The notes: generated from the letters alone by a model not told the origin. DNA of 64,000 nucleotides from CAJXYS01 sp913063035 (GCF_050586465.1 NZ_JBOCEG010000010.1:47374-111373); one strand, 5' to 3'; shown: positions 35,850 through 44,732, counted from the stretch's first letter. Made by a program: numbers and translations.

Positions 35850-37415
35850 TCATTCCCATTCGATCGTGCCCGGGGGCTTCGAGGTGATGTCGTAGGTCAC
35901 GCGGTTGATGCCGGTGACCTCGTTGATGATCCGGTTCGCCGTCTCGCCCAGGAAGGCGTGGCTGAACGGGTAGTAATCCGCCGTCATCCCGTCGACCGAT
36001 GTCACCGCGCGCAGCGCGCAGGCATAGTCGTAGGTGCGCCCGTCGCCCATGACGCCGACGGTGCGGACCGGCAGGATCGCCACATAGGCCTGCCAGATGT
36101 CGTCGTAGAGCCCGTGCTTGCGGATCTGGTCGATATAGACGGCGTCCGCGCGGCGCAGGATTTCCAGCTTGTCGCGGGTGATCTCGCCCGGGCAGCGGAT
36201 GGCGAGGCCCGGCCCCGGGAAGGGATGGCGGCCGACGAAGCTGGCCGGCAGACCCAGCTCGCGGCCGAGCGCGCGCACCTCGTCCTTGAACAGCTCGCGC
36301 AGCGGCTCCACCAGCTTCAGGCCCATCTTCTCGGGCAGGCCGCCGACGTTGTGATGGCTCTTGATCGTGACCGACGGCCCGCCGGAGAAGCTGACCGACT
36401 CGATCACGTCCGGGTAGAGCGTGCCCTGCGCCAGGAACTTGGCGCCGCCCACCTCGCGGGCATGCTTGTCGAAGACGTCGATGAAGAGCCTGCCGATCGT
36501 CTTGCGCTTTTCCTCGGGGTCGGCGACGCCGTCCAGCGCGCCGAGGAAAAGCTCGGACTCGTCGGCATGGATCAGCGGGATGTTGTAGTGATCGCGGAAC
36601 ATGCCCACGACCTCGTCGGCCTCGCCGAGCCGCATCAGCCCGTGATCGACGAAGACGCAGGTCAGCTGGTCGCCGATCGCCTCGTGGATCAGCACCGCCG
36701 CGACCGAGGAATCGACCCCGCCCGACAGCCCGCAGATCACCTTGGCGTCGCCCACCTGTTCGCGGATCTTGCGGATCGCCTCGTCCTTGTAGGCGCCCAT
36801 GGTCCAGTCGCCCCGGAACCCGGCGAGCCAGGTGAAGTTCTCGAGCAGTTTCGCGCCGTTCGGGGTGTGGTGCACCTCGGGGTGGAACTGGACGCCGTAG
36901 AAATGCCGGTCCGTGTCGGCGATGATCGCGTAGGGCGCGTTGGGCGAGGTGCCGATCACCTCGAAGCCCGGCGGGATCGCGGTGACCCGGTCGCCATGGC
37001 TCATCCAGACTTCCTCGCGGCCCTGCGCGAAGAGCCCCGAGAAGATCGAGTCGCCCCCGTGCCGGCCCGCGGGCTCCACGAAGGCCCGCCCGAATTCGCG
37101 GTGATGGCCCGATTCCACGCGCCCGCCGAGCTGCTCCATCATGACCTGCTGGCCATAGCAGATCCCCAGCACCGGGACGCCCAGCTCGAAGACCTTCTGG
37201 GGGGCGCGCGGGCTGCCCGGCTCGGTCACGCTGGACGGCCCGCCCGAGAGGATCACCGCCTTCGGCGCGACCGTCTCGAGCAGCGCGTCGGTGACCTTCT
37301 GGAAGGGATGGATTTCGCAGTAGACATTCGCCTCGCGCAGGCGTCGCGCGATCAGCTGCGTCACCTGGCTGCCGAAGTCGACGATGAGAAGGCGGTCGTG
37401 GGATCGGTCGGTCAT
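35850..37415 (-). CDS. guaA: GMP synthase (glutamine-hydrolysing)
   Basis: Converts XMP to GMP with glutamine and ATP. 521 residues: a class I amidotransferase domain with the nucleophile Cys in LGICYGQQ, an ATP-pyrophosphatase domain with the SGGVDSS loop, and the C-terminal dimerisation domain ending KPPGTIEWE. The ATG giving MTDRSHDRLLIVDFGSQ is the family-type start; the longer reading is upstream DNA. Divergent from the mttB-family gene. Confidence 0.96.
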   Translation of the reverse strand: MTDRSHDRLLIVDFGSQVTQLIARRLREANVYCEIHPFQKVTDALLETVAPKAVILSGGPSSVTEPGSPRAPQKVFELGVPVLGICYGQQVMMEQLGGRVESGHHREFGRAFVEPAGRHGGDSIFSGLFAQGREEVWMSHGDRVTAIPPGFEVIGTSPNAPYAIIADTDRHFYGVQFHPEVHHTPNGAKLLENFTWLAGFRGDWTMGAYKDEAIRKIREQVGDAKVICGLSGGVDSSVAAVLIHEAIGDQLTCVFVDHGLMRLGEADEVVGMFRDHYNIPLIHADESELFLGALDGVADPEEKRKTIGRLFIDVFDKHAREVGGAKFLAQGTLYPDVIESVSFSGGPSVTIKSHHNVGGLPEKMGLKLVEPLRELFKDEVRALGRELGLPASFVGRHPFPGPGLAIRCPGEITRDKLEILRRADAVYIDQIRKHGLYDDIWQAYVAILPVRTVGVMGDGRTYDYACALRAVTSVDGMTADYYPFSHAFLGETANRIINEVTGINRVTYDITSKPPGTIEWE

Positions 37416-37598
37416 GCAGGCGGAATAGGCCCGGGCGGGGCGACAATCAAGCGTCAAACTGGCCCCGCGCGGCGCCTTCATGTCGCTAAGGGACGTGATT
37501 GGACGGAAATCGCGCAAACCGGCGGGCGTGACTCAGGTAAATCCAAGGCCAGACGATCGCACAGCCGGGCCGCCCGGCCGAAGATAAAGGATAGCGTC

Positions 37599-39143
37599 AT
37601 GACCGAGGCCGCAGCACGCCGTCGTTCCCGGGGAGGTGGTGGCGCCGCACGCCGCGCCGAGCGGACCGCACGCCGGATCGAGACCGTCAAGTATATCGAG
37701 CGCAACATTCCCAACCTGGATCTTCTCAACGAAGAGGCCCTCCAGATCATCGAGGCCAATGCCGAGCAGGTGCTCGAAGAGATCGGCGTCAGCTTCGTCG
37801 ACAACCCGGCCGCGCTGGAACGCTGGCGCGAGGCCGGCGCCGACGTGCAGGGCGAGCGGGTGCGCCTGCCCAGGGGGCTCGCGCGCGAGCTGATCAAGAC
37901 CGCGCCGGGCAGCTTCACCCAGCATGCCCGCAACCCCGAGAAAAGCGTCGTGATCGGCGGACGGAACATGGTGCTGGCGCCGGTCTACGGCCCGCCCTTC
38001 GTGCGCGACCAGGACGGCGGGCGCCGCTATGCCACGATGGAGGATTTCCGCAGCTTCGTGAAACTGGGCTACATGTCCAAATGGCTGCACCATTCCGGCG
38101 GCACGGTCTGCGAGCCGACCGACATCCCCGTGAACAAGCGTCACCTCGACATGCTCTACGCGCACATGACGCTGTCGGACAAACCCTTCATGGGCTCGGT
38201 CACCGAGCCGGTCCGCGCGGCGGACTCGGTCGAGATGGCGAAGATCCTCTTCGGGGCGGATTTCGTCGACCAGAACACGGTGATGACCTCGCTGGTCAAC
38301 ATCAACTCGCCGCTCACCTTCGACCACGTCATGATGGGGGCGCTGGAAACATACGCCGCCGCGAACCAGGCCTGCATCATCTCGCCCTTCATCGTGGGCG
38401 GCGCGATGGCCCCGGTCTCGGTCATGGGGACGCTGACGCAGGTGTTGGCCGAGGTGATGGCCGGCGTGGCCTACAGCCAGCTGATCCGTCCGGGCGCGCC
38501 CGCGATCTTTGGCGCCTTCGTGACCTCGATCGACATGAATTCGGGCGCGCCCACCTTCGGCACGCCGGAAGCCAGCCAGATCCTCTACGGAGCGGGGCAG
38601 CTCGCGCGGCGTCTCGGCCTGCCGTTCCGGTCGGGCGGGGCGCTCTGCGGGTCCAAGCTGCCGGACGCGCAGGCCGCCTACGAGACGGCCAACACGCTGA
38701 ATGCCGCGCTGCTGGGCGGCGTGAACTTCATGCTGCATTCCTGCGGCTGGCTCGAGGGCGGGCTCGTGTCGAGCTTCGAGAAATTCGTGATGGATGCCGA
38801 CCAGCTGGGGGTGCTCCACAAGCTGGCCGCCGGCGTGGCCACGGACGAGAACGCCCAGGCCATGGACGCGATACGCGAGGTCGGGCCGGGCGGGCACTAC
38901 CTCGGCTGTGCCCACACCCAGGCCAATTACCAGAGCGCGTTCTGGCGAACCGAGCTGTTCGACTACAAGCCTTACGAGACCTGGTACGAGGAAGGCGCCC
39001 GCGACACGGGCGTTCTGGCGAAAGAGCGGGTCCGGCGCATGCTGTCGGACTACGAGCAGCCCGCGCTCGATCCGGCGATCGACGAGGCGCTGCGCGCCTT
39101 TGTCCAGCAGAAGAAGGACGCCGAACCCGACGCCTTTATCTGA
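37599..39143 (+). CDS. Trimethylamine methyltransferase (MttB) family protein, non-pyrrolysine
   Basis: MttB-superfamily corrinoid/methyl-transfer-type protein of 514 residues, with a basic N-terminal tail (RRRSRGGGGAARRAERTARR) before the TIM-barrel domain (LLNEEALQIIEANAEQVLEEIGVSF ... VNFMLHSCGWLEGGLVSSFEKFVMDADQLG). The frame has no internal amber codon, so it lacks the pyrrolysine of true trimethylamine methyltransferases. Relatives without pyrrolysine act on glycine betaine or other methylamines; the substrate here is unknown. The ATG after AAAGGA is chosen; the large upstream open extension is antisense to guaA and spurious. No corrinoid protein gene is adjacent. Confidence 0.85.
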   Translation: MTEAAARRRSRGGGGAARRAERTARRIETVKYIERNIPNLDLLNEEALQIIEANAEQVLEEIGVSFVDNPAALERWREAGADVQGERVRLPRGLARELIKTAPGSFTQHARNPEKSVVIGGRNMVLAPVYGPPFVRDQDGGRRYATMEDFRSFVKLGYMSKWLHHSGGTVCEPTDIPVNKRHLDMLYAHMTLSDKPFMGSVTEPVRAADSVEMAKILFGADFVDQNTVMTSLVNINSPLTFDHVMMGALETYAAANQACIISPFIVGGAMAPVSVMGTLTQVLAEVMAGVAYSQLIRPGAPAIFGAFVTSIDMNSGAPTFGTPEASQILYGAGQLARRLGLPFRSGGALCGSKLPDAQAAYETANTLNAALLGGVNFMLHSCGWLEGGLVSSFEKFVMDADQLGVLHKLAAGVATDENAQAMDAIREVGPGGHYLGCAHTQANYQSAFWRTELFDYKPYETWYEEGARDTGVLAKERVRRMLSDYEQPALDPAIDEALRAFVQQKKDAEPDAFI

Positions 39144-39432
39144 GCCGGTCAACGGGCCGCGGCAGAAGCCGGGCTTCGGCCATGAGCGCGATCAGCAACT
39201 CGACATGGCGGGTGACGCTGTAGCCGGCGTCCCCCGCGCGGCGGGTCTGTTCGAGCAGGTCCTCCTCGACCATGAGACGGTCGAGCGCCCGCCCCGGCGG
39301 CGGCGGGGCGTCTGACCGGGTGATCCGCGCGAGATCGCGGTCACGCACGTAGTCCTCCAGTCCGAGCCGGGCGGCGCGGATCAGCAGTTTCGGCCGGCGA
39401 AGGCTGTGGAGCGCGGCGAAAAAATCGGACAT
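39136..39432 (-). CDS. DUF6477 family protein
   Basis: 98 residues, basic N-terminus (RRPKLLIRAARLGLEDYVRDRDL) and helical C-terminus (EEDLLEQTRRAGDAGYSVTRHVELLIALMAEARLL), the pattern of the Rhodobacterales-restricted DUF6477. Function unknown. Its end overlaps the mttB-family gene by 8 bases. It is divergent from the GafA-like gene and shares the upstream region with CtrA-like sites. Confidence 0.8.
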   Translation of the reverse strand: MSDFFAALHSLRRPKLLIRAARLGLEDYVRDRDLARITRSDAPPPPGRALDRLMVEEDLLEQTRRAGDAGYSVTRHVELLIALMAEARLLPRPVDRLR

Positions 39433-39517
39433 AAAAATCTCCCCTGGGTTGTGATACCGGGAAGACTAGGCGCTGCCTGGGATGCTGTTGCAGCTGCCGG
39501 AAGCGCGCGTACGCAAG

Positions 39518-39582
39518 CTAACAGGGCGTTAACGCAGAATAAACATTTTTACGAAAATCGAAGTGGCTTAACGCCCCCGTAA
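39518..39582. promoter_or_regulatory. Two CtrA-like boxes upstream of the GafA-like gene
   Basis: CTAA-N7-TTAA (39518-39532) and TTAA-N7-GTAA (39568-39582) each differ by one base from the CtrA consensus TTAA-N7-TTAA. They lie 58-122 bases before the GafA-like start and 86-150 bases before DUF6477, so either or both genes could be controlled. Confidence 0.55.
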
Positions 39583-39639
39583 CCAAAGCAACCTTAGGTT
39601 GTTTCGGCTTTGGCGATGGTTTTCGTGGGGGCAGTGGGC

Positions 39640-40788
39640 ATGCGGCAGGGTCGAACCCGGCCGGACCCCGCGTTCGGTCCGGTATTCCCGTCCTGGCTGC
39701 CGGCGGCCGCGCGGCGTTATCTCTTGCATACGAGCCTCGGTCTCTCGCTGCGTGACGTCGCGCGGGCCGAGGGCTGCCACGCCTCCACCGTGCTCCGCCA
39801 GGTGCGTCAGCTCGAGATCCGGCGCGACGATCCGCTCGTCGATGCCGTGCTTGACCGGCTGCACCGGGCACGGCCGCGCCAGGGCCCGTCCCCCCATGCA
39901 GAGGAGTGCCCCCAAATGCCCCATTCCGCCCGCATCCGCGACGTGTCCGGTGCCGCGCGCATCGACCGGGAAGCCCGCCGCATCCTGCGGCGTCTTTGCG
40001 AAACCGGCGCGTTCCTCGCGGTGGCCCCCGAGATGGACAAGGCCGTCGTGCTGCGCGAGATGCCCGATGACAGGACCACCCGCACCGCGGTGGTCGACCG
40101 CGAGATCGCGCAGGCCTTCGCGCTCAAGGACTGGATCGCCTGTTTCCGGCGCGGTCGCGTCAACGCCTACGAGATCACCGCGGCGGGCCGGGCGGCGCTG
40201 AAGCGGCTGCTGGCCGAGGACCGGCAGAAAACGGTGGCGCCGACCGGTTTCGCCGAGGCGCCCAGCCCCTATGCCGAACAGCATCGCAGCTGGGAGACGC
40301 GCGAGATCCGCGAGGAGCGCGATGGCACGCCGCGCAAGCTGCGCTACAACCTTGCGGAATCGCCCCTGACCGCGCTGGCACGGCGCAGGGACAAGGACGG
40401 AAAACCGTTCCTCCCGCCCGAACTGGTCGAGGCCGGCGAACGGCTGCGCGAGGATTTCGAACTGGCGCAGATGGGGCCGCGGATCACCCAGGACTGGGAT
40501 CGGTTCCTGACCGCGGGCGCGCGGCCGAGCGCGGCGGCGGGGGCCGACGCCGCCGATGGCGGCGCGCGGTCGGCCCGGGCGCGGGTTCAGGCGGCACTGG
40601 CCGATCTCGGTCCGGGTCTCGGGGACATCGCGCTGCGCTGCTGCTGCTTCCTCGAAGGCCTGGAGACCGCCGAGAAGCGCATGGGATGGTCGGCCCGGTC
40701 CGGGAAGATCGTGCTGCGGATAGCGCTCCAGCGGCTACGCCAGCATTACGCGGCGCGCCACGGGAGCGGCGATCGTCTCATCGGTTAG
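39640..40788 (+). CDS. gafA: DUF6456 helix-turn-helix protein, GafA-like GTA activator
   Basis: 382 residues: an N-terminal HTH (LLHTSLGLSLRDVARAEGCHASTVLRQVRQLEIRR, about residues 29-63), a middle part with FRRGRVNAYEITAAGRAALKRLLAED, and a C-terminal DUF6456 domain (DWDRFLTAG ... GDIALRCCCFLEGLETAEKRMGWSARSGKIVLRIALQRLRQHY). GafA, the direct activator of the Rhodobacter capsulatus gene transfer agent, has this architecture and almost this length (recalled, not searched). The ATG giving MRQGRTRPD is chosen; an ATG eight codons earlier is possible. It converges with a hydrolase gene, overlapping it by 4 bases. Confidence 0.72.
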   Translation: MRQGRTRPDPAFGPVFPSWLPAAARRYLLHTSLGLSLRDVARAEGCHASTVLRQVRQLEIRRDDPLVDAVLDRLHRARPRQGPSPHAEECPQMPHSARIRDVSGAARIDREARRILRRLCETGAFLAVAPEMDKAVVLREMPDDRTTRTAVVDREIAQAFALKDWIACFRRGRVNAYEITAAGRAALKRLLAEDRQKTVAPTGFAEAPSPYAEQHRSWETREIREERDGTPRKLRYNLAESPLTALARRRDKDGKPFLPPELVEAGERLREDFELAQMGPRITQDWDRFLTAGARPSAAAGADAADGGARSARARVQAALADLGPGLGDIALRCCCFLEGLETAEKRMGWSARSGKIVLRIALQRLRQHYAARHGSGDRLIG

Positions 40789-41438
40789 CGCGAGGTTTCC
40801 GTCAGCCGCCGGCGGACATAGGTGTCGACCGCTTCCAGCATCGGGTCCATGTAGGGATCCTCGAAGAAATGCCCGGCGCCCTCGACTTCCTCGTGGGTGA
40901 CGGTGATGCCTTTCTGCTCCTGCAGCTTTTCGACCAGCGCCTTGGTGTCGGCCGGCGGCGCGACGCGGTCGGCCGAGCCGTTCAGGATCAGCCCCGAGGA
41001 CGGGCAGGGCGCGAGGAAGCTGAAGTCATACATGTTCGCCGGCGGCGAGACCGAGACGAACCCGGTGATCTCGGGCCGCCGCATCAGCAGCTGCATGCCG
41101 ATCCACGCCCCGAAAGAGAAGCCGGCCACCCAGCAGTGCTTGGCGTTGGGGTTCATCGACTGCAGGTAGTCGAGCGCCGAGGCCGCATCGCTGAGTTCGC
41201 CCACGCCCTGGTCGTATTCGCCCTGGCTGCGGCCGACCCCGCGGAAGTTGAACCGCAGCACCGTGAAGCCCATGTTGTGAAAGGCGTAGTGAAGGTTGTA
41301 GACCACGCGGTTGTTCATCGTGCCGCCGAACTGCGGGTGCGGATGCAGCACCAGCGCGATCGGCGCGTCGCGTTCTTTCTGTGCGTGATACCGGCCTTCG
41401 AGGCGTCCCTCCGGGCCGGGGAAAATGACTTCTGGCAT
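40785..41438 (-). CDS. Alpha/beta hydrolase, cytosolic
   Basis: 217 residues of the dienelactone-hydrolase-like/UPF0227 type: HPHPQFGGTMNNRVVYNLHYAF near residues 31-52, FRGVGRSQGEYDQG, nucleophile Ser in GFSFGAW, and histidine in GAGHFFED. No signal peptide. Substrate unknown. It converges with the GafA-like gene and is divergent from iscR. Confidence 0.85.
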   Translation of the reverse strand: MPEVIFPGPEGRLEGRYHAQKERDAPIALVLHPHPQFGGTMNNRVVYNLHYAFHNMGFTVLRFNFRGVGRSQGEYDQGVGELSDAASALDYLQSMNPNAKHCWVAGFSFGAWIGMQLLMRRPEITGFVSVSPPANMYDFSFLAPCPSSGLILNGSADRVAPPADTKALVEKLQEQKGITVTHEEVEGAGHFFEDPYMDPMLEAVDTYVRRRLTETSR

Positions 41439-41485
41439 CGGGTCCCCTGTCTCAGGTCTGATCGGGCCCTGTGCGACCGTGAATC

Positions 41486-41521
41486 TTGACGGAATCGCTC
41501 AGAGAACCTAGAACTATTCTA
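41486..41521 (+). promoter_or_regulatory. iscR-suf promoter with overlapping iron-responsive dyad
   Basis: TTGACG (-35, 41486-41491) and TAGAAC (-10, 41509-41514) are 17 bases apart. The inverted repeat TAGAA-N3-TTCTA (41509-41521) lies directly on the -10 element, where a repressor would block RNA polymerase. It resembles the iron-Rhodo-box described upstream of Rhodobacterales iron genes and bound by IscR (from memory). The transcript would start near 41521, leaving a leader of about 90 bases. Confidence 0.65.
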
Positions 41522-41610
41522 AATTTAGGCTTGCCGCCTCCCGTCCATCGAGATTTCGGAGTTAAGCCCCGTTCGCGGCTTCGTCAACTCCAACGCAGAG
41601 CGAGACAGAC

Positions 41611-42072
41611 ATGAAACTCAGCACCAAGGGCCGATACGCGATGGTCGCGCTGACCGATCTGGCCGCGGCCGAGCCCGGCGAGCTCGTCTCGCTCTCCGCG
41701 ATCTCCGACCGGCAGGACATCTCGCTGCCCTATCTCGAGCAACTGTTTGTCAAGCTGCGCCGCGCGGGGCTGGTGGAGTCGGTGCGCGGGCCGGGCGGCG
41801 GCTATCGCCTGGCGCGGATGGCCGACGCGATCCGCGTGTCGGAGGTGCTCGAGGCCGTCGACGAAACCGTGAGCGCCATGCATACCGGGGCAGGGGCCTC
41901 GGGCGGCCTGTCGGGCACGCGGGCGCAGTCTCTGACCAACCGGCTCTGGGAAAGCCTGTCGGCGCAGGTCTATGTGTTCCTCCACCAGGTCCGGCTGTCG
42001 GATATCGTGGACAACCAGCTCAAGCCCTGCCCGGCGGTGCCGGCGCTCTTCCAGGTGGTGGACGACGGATGA
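41611..42072 (+). CDS. iscR: Rrf2-family Fe-S regulator IscR, single-cysteine type
   Basis: Represses the Fe-S assembly operon when clusters are plentiful. 153 residues with the Rrf2 winged helix (MKLSTKGRYAMVALTDLA ... ISLPYLEQLFVKLRRAGLVESVRGPGGGYRLAR). Enterobacterial IscR has three clustered Cys ligands; this protein has a single cysteine, Cys140 in LKPCPAVP. R. sphaeroides IscR has been described as a one-cysteine, new type of Fe-S protein, and this fits. First gene of the suf operon, overlapping the next by 4 bases. Confidence 0.92.
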   Translation: MKLSTKGRYAMVALTDLAAAEPGELVSLSAISDRQDISLPYLEQLFVKLRRAGLVESVRGPGGGYRLARMADAIRVSEVLEAVDETVSAMHTGAGASGGLSGTRAQSLTNRLWESLSAQVYVFLHQVRLSDIVDNQLKPCPAVPALFQVVDDG

Positions 42073-43115
42073 CGGCACGGAGCTATCTCGACTGGAACGC
42101 GACCGCGCCGCTGCGCCCCGAGGCCCGCGACGCCATGATCGCGGCGATGGACGTGGTCGGCAACCCGTCCTCGGTCCATGCCGAGGGACGCGCCGCGAAG
42201 GGGCTGATGGAACGGGCCCGCGCCCAGATCGCCGAGGCCTTCGGGGCCAGCGGGGCGGATATCGTCTTTACCTCCGGCGCGACGGAGGCGGCGGCGCTGG
42301 CGCTGGCCGGGCGCGATCTCGCCGCGGCGGGCATCGAGCATGACGCGGTCGCGGCCTGGACGGCCGACGGGCTCGCGGCCGATGCCGAGGGCCGCGTCAC
42401 CGTCGCCGATCCCGCGGCCAGCACGCTGCAGAAAGCCAATGGCGAAACCGGCGTCGTCCAGACCCTGCCCGCGGGACTGGCCGTGTCGGACTTCACGCAA
42501 GCCTTCGGCAAGATCCCGGTGAGCTTCGCGTGGTCGGGCGTCGAGATGGCGCTGCTCTCGGCCCACAAGCTCGGCGGCCCGAAGGGCGTCGGCGCCCTGG
42601 TGCTGCGCCAGGGGCTGGACGTCACGGCCCGGATCAGGGGCGGCGGCCAGGAAATGGGCCGCCGGTCGGGCACGGAAAACCTGATCGGCATCGCCGGTTT
42701 CGGCGCCGCCGCCGAGGCCGCGCAGCGGGAGCTGGCCGACGGCACCTGGGACCGCGTGGCCGCGCTGCGCGACCGGCTCGAGGCCCGTCTGGCAGACGCC
42801 GCACCGGACACTATCTTCCTCGGCAGGGGCGCCCAGCGCCTGCCCAACACGTCCAACTTCGCCGTACCCGGCTGGAAGGGCGAGACACAGGTGATGCAGA
42901 TGGACCTGGCCGGCTTCGCGATCTCGTCGGGCGCGGCCTGTTCCAGCGGCAAGGTCAAGGCCAGCCGCGCATTGCTGGCGATGGGGCAGGACGAGACGAC
43001 CGCCGCGTCGGCGATCCGGGTCTCGATGGGGCCGGAGACGACGGAAGACGAAATCATGCGCTTCGCCGATGTCTGGGAGGCGCAGTACCGCAAGCACAAG
43101 GCGCGCGCCGCCTGA
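42069..43115 (+). CDS. Cysteine desulfurase, NifS/IscS-like
   Basis: PLP enzyme that releases sulfur from cysteine for Fe-S clusters. 348 residues, shorter than the usual 380-400 because the region between the ATEAAALAL segment and KANGETG is compressed. It keeps the PLP lysine in LSAHKLGGPKGVG, the GGGQEMGRRSGTEN loop and the catalytic cysteine in SGAACSSGKV. Translation is coupled to iscR. A second desulfurase, SufS, closes the operon, so the division of labour is unclear. Confidence 0.9.
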   Translation: MTARSYLDWNATAPLRPEARDAMIAAMDVVGNPSSVHAEGRAAKGLMERARAQIAEAFGASGADIVFTSGATEAAALALAGRDLAAAGIEHDAVAAWTADGLAADAEGRVTVADPAASTLQKANGETGVVQTLPAGLAVSDFTQAFGKIPVSFAWSGVEMALLSAHKLGGPKGVGALVLRQGLDVTARIRGGGQEMGRRSGTENLIGIAGFGAAAEAAQRELADGTWDRVAALRDRLEARLADAAPDTIFLGRGAQRLPNTSNFAVPGWKGETQVMQMDLAGFAISSGAACSSGKVKASRALLAMGQDETTAASAIRVSMGPETTEDEIMRFADVWEAQYRKHKARAA

Positions 43116-43174
43116 GGACAGTCGAGACGCGAAACGGCCCCGACCGGGGCGCGAACAGGAGAACGGACAGGCAC

Positions 43175-44701
43175 ATGACGGCACTGGACAACACCGAAAT
43201 CCGCGAAGGCGTCGACCGCGAGACGGTCGAAACGGTCAAATCGGTCGGCGAACGCTACAAGTACGGCTGGGAAACCGAGATCGAGATGGAGTTCGCGCCG
43301 AAGGGCCTGGACGAGGACATCGTCCGCCTGATCTCGGACAAGAACGGCGAACCGGAATGGATGACCGAGTGGCGGCTGTCGGCCTATGCCCGCTGGACCA
43401 AGATGAAGGAGCCCGACTGGGCCATGGTCAGCTACCCGCCGATCGATTTCCAGGAACAGTATTACTATGCCAAGCCCAAGAGCATGGCGGAAAAGCCGAA
43501 ATCGCTCGACGAGGTCGATCCCCAGCTGCTCGCGACCTATGAAAAGCTGGGCATCCCGCTGAAGGAACAGATGATCCTGGCCGGCGTCGAGGGCGCCGAC
43601 GAGACGGCCCCGGCCGAGGGCCGCAAGGTCGCCGTCGACGCGGTGTTCGACTCCGTCTCGGTCGGCACGACCTTCAAGGAGGAGCTTGCCAGGTCCGGCG
43701 TGATCTTCTGCTCGATCTCCGAGGCGATCCAGGATCACCCGGAGCTGGTGAAGAAGTATCTCGGCAGCGTCGTGCCACCCTCTGACAACTACTTCGCCAC
43801 GCTCAACTCGGCGGTCTTCTCGGACGGTTCCTTCGTCTACGTGCCGCCGGGCGTGCGCTGCCCGATGGAGCTCAGCACCTATTTCCGCATCAACGCCGAG
43901 AACACCGGCCAGTTCGAACGGACGCTGATCATCGCCGACAAGGGCAGCTATGTCAGCTATCTCGAAGGCTGCACCGCGCCGATGCGCGAGACGCACCAGC
44001 TGCACGCGGCCGTCGTCGAAATCATCGCCGAGGAAGACGCCGAGGTGAAATACTCGACCGTCCAGAACTGGTATCCGGGCGACGAGGAAGGCAATGGCGG
44101 CATCTACAACTTCGTCACCAAGCGCGCCGATTGCCGCGGCGACCGGTCCAAGGTCATGTGGACCCAGGTCGAGACCGGGTCCGCCGTGACGTGGAAATAC
44201 CCGTCCTGCATCCTGCGCGGCGACGACAGCCAGGGCGAGTTCTACTCGATCGCCATCACCAACAACTACCAGCAGGCCGATACCGGCACCAAGATGGTGC
44301 ATCTGGGCAAGAACACCAAGTCGCGCATCGTCTCCAAGGGGATCAGCGCGGGGCGCGCGCAGAACACCTATCGCGGCCTCGTCAGCATGCATCCCAAGGC
44401 CAAGAACAGCCGCAACTACACCCAGTGCGACAGCCTGCTGATCGGCGACAAGTGCGGCGCGCACACGGTTCCCTATATCGAGGTGAAGAACAACTCGAGC
44501 CGGGTGGAGCACGAGGCGACGACCTCCAAGGTCGACGACGACCAGATGTTCTATTGCCGCCAGCGCGGCATGGACGAGGAAGAGGCGGTCGCCCTGATCG
44601 TCAACGGCTTCGCCAAGGAGGTGCTGCAGGCCCTGCCCATGGAGTTTGCCATGGAGGCCCAGCAACTCGTGGCGATCTCTCTCGAGGGATCGGTGGGCTG
44701 A
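43175..44701 (+). CDS. sufB: Fe-S cluster scaffold subunit SufB
   Basis: Part of the SufBCD scaffold on which clusters are built. 508 residues with the SufB landmarks FVYVPPGVRCPMELSTYFRIN, YLEGCTAPMRETHQLHAAVVE, NWYPGDEEGNGGIYNFVTKRA and the C-terminal EHEATTSKVDDDQMFYCRQRGMDEEEA. The ATG giving MTALDNTEI follows an AGGAGAA site upstream; the longer reading runs back into the desulfurase gene out of frame. Confidence 0.96.
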   Translation: MTALDNTEIREGVDRETVETVKSVGERYKYGWETEIEMEFAPKGLDEDIVRLISDKNGEPEWMTEWRLSAYARWTKMKEPDWAMVSYPPIDFQEQYYYAKPKSMAEKPKSLDEVDPQLLATYEKLGIPLKEQMILAGVEGADETAPAEGRKVAVDAVFDSVSVGTTFKEELARSGVIFCSISEAIQDHPELVKKYLGSVVPPSDNYFATLNSAVFSDGSFVYVPPGVRCPMELSTYFRINAENTGQFERTLIIADKGSYVSYLEGCTAPMRETHQLHAAVVEIIAEEDAEVKYSTVQNWYPGDEEGNGGIYNFVTKRADCRGDRSKVMWTQVETGSAVTWKYPSCILRGDDSQGEFYSIAITNNYQQADTGTKMVHLGKNTKSRIVSKGISAGRAQNTYRGLVSMHPKAKNSRNYTQCDSLLIGDKCGAHTVPYIEVKNNSSRVEHEATTSKVDDDQMFYCRQRGMDEEEAVALIVNGFAKEVLQALPMEFAMEAQQLVAISLEGSVG

Positions 44702-44732
44702 CGGCCCGCCGTCCCGTGCAAGGAGACCCGAG

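Noticed and set aside
35811..37598. An open 596-codon extension upstream of the MttB-family gene
   Set aside because: It is fully antisense to guaA, and family homology begins only at the ATG at 37599, which has its own AAAGGA ribosome site.
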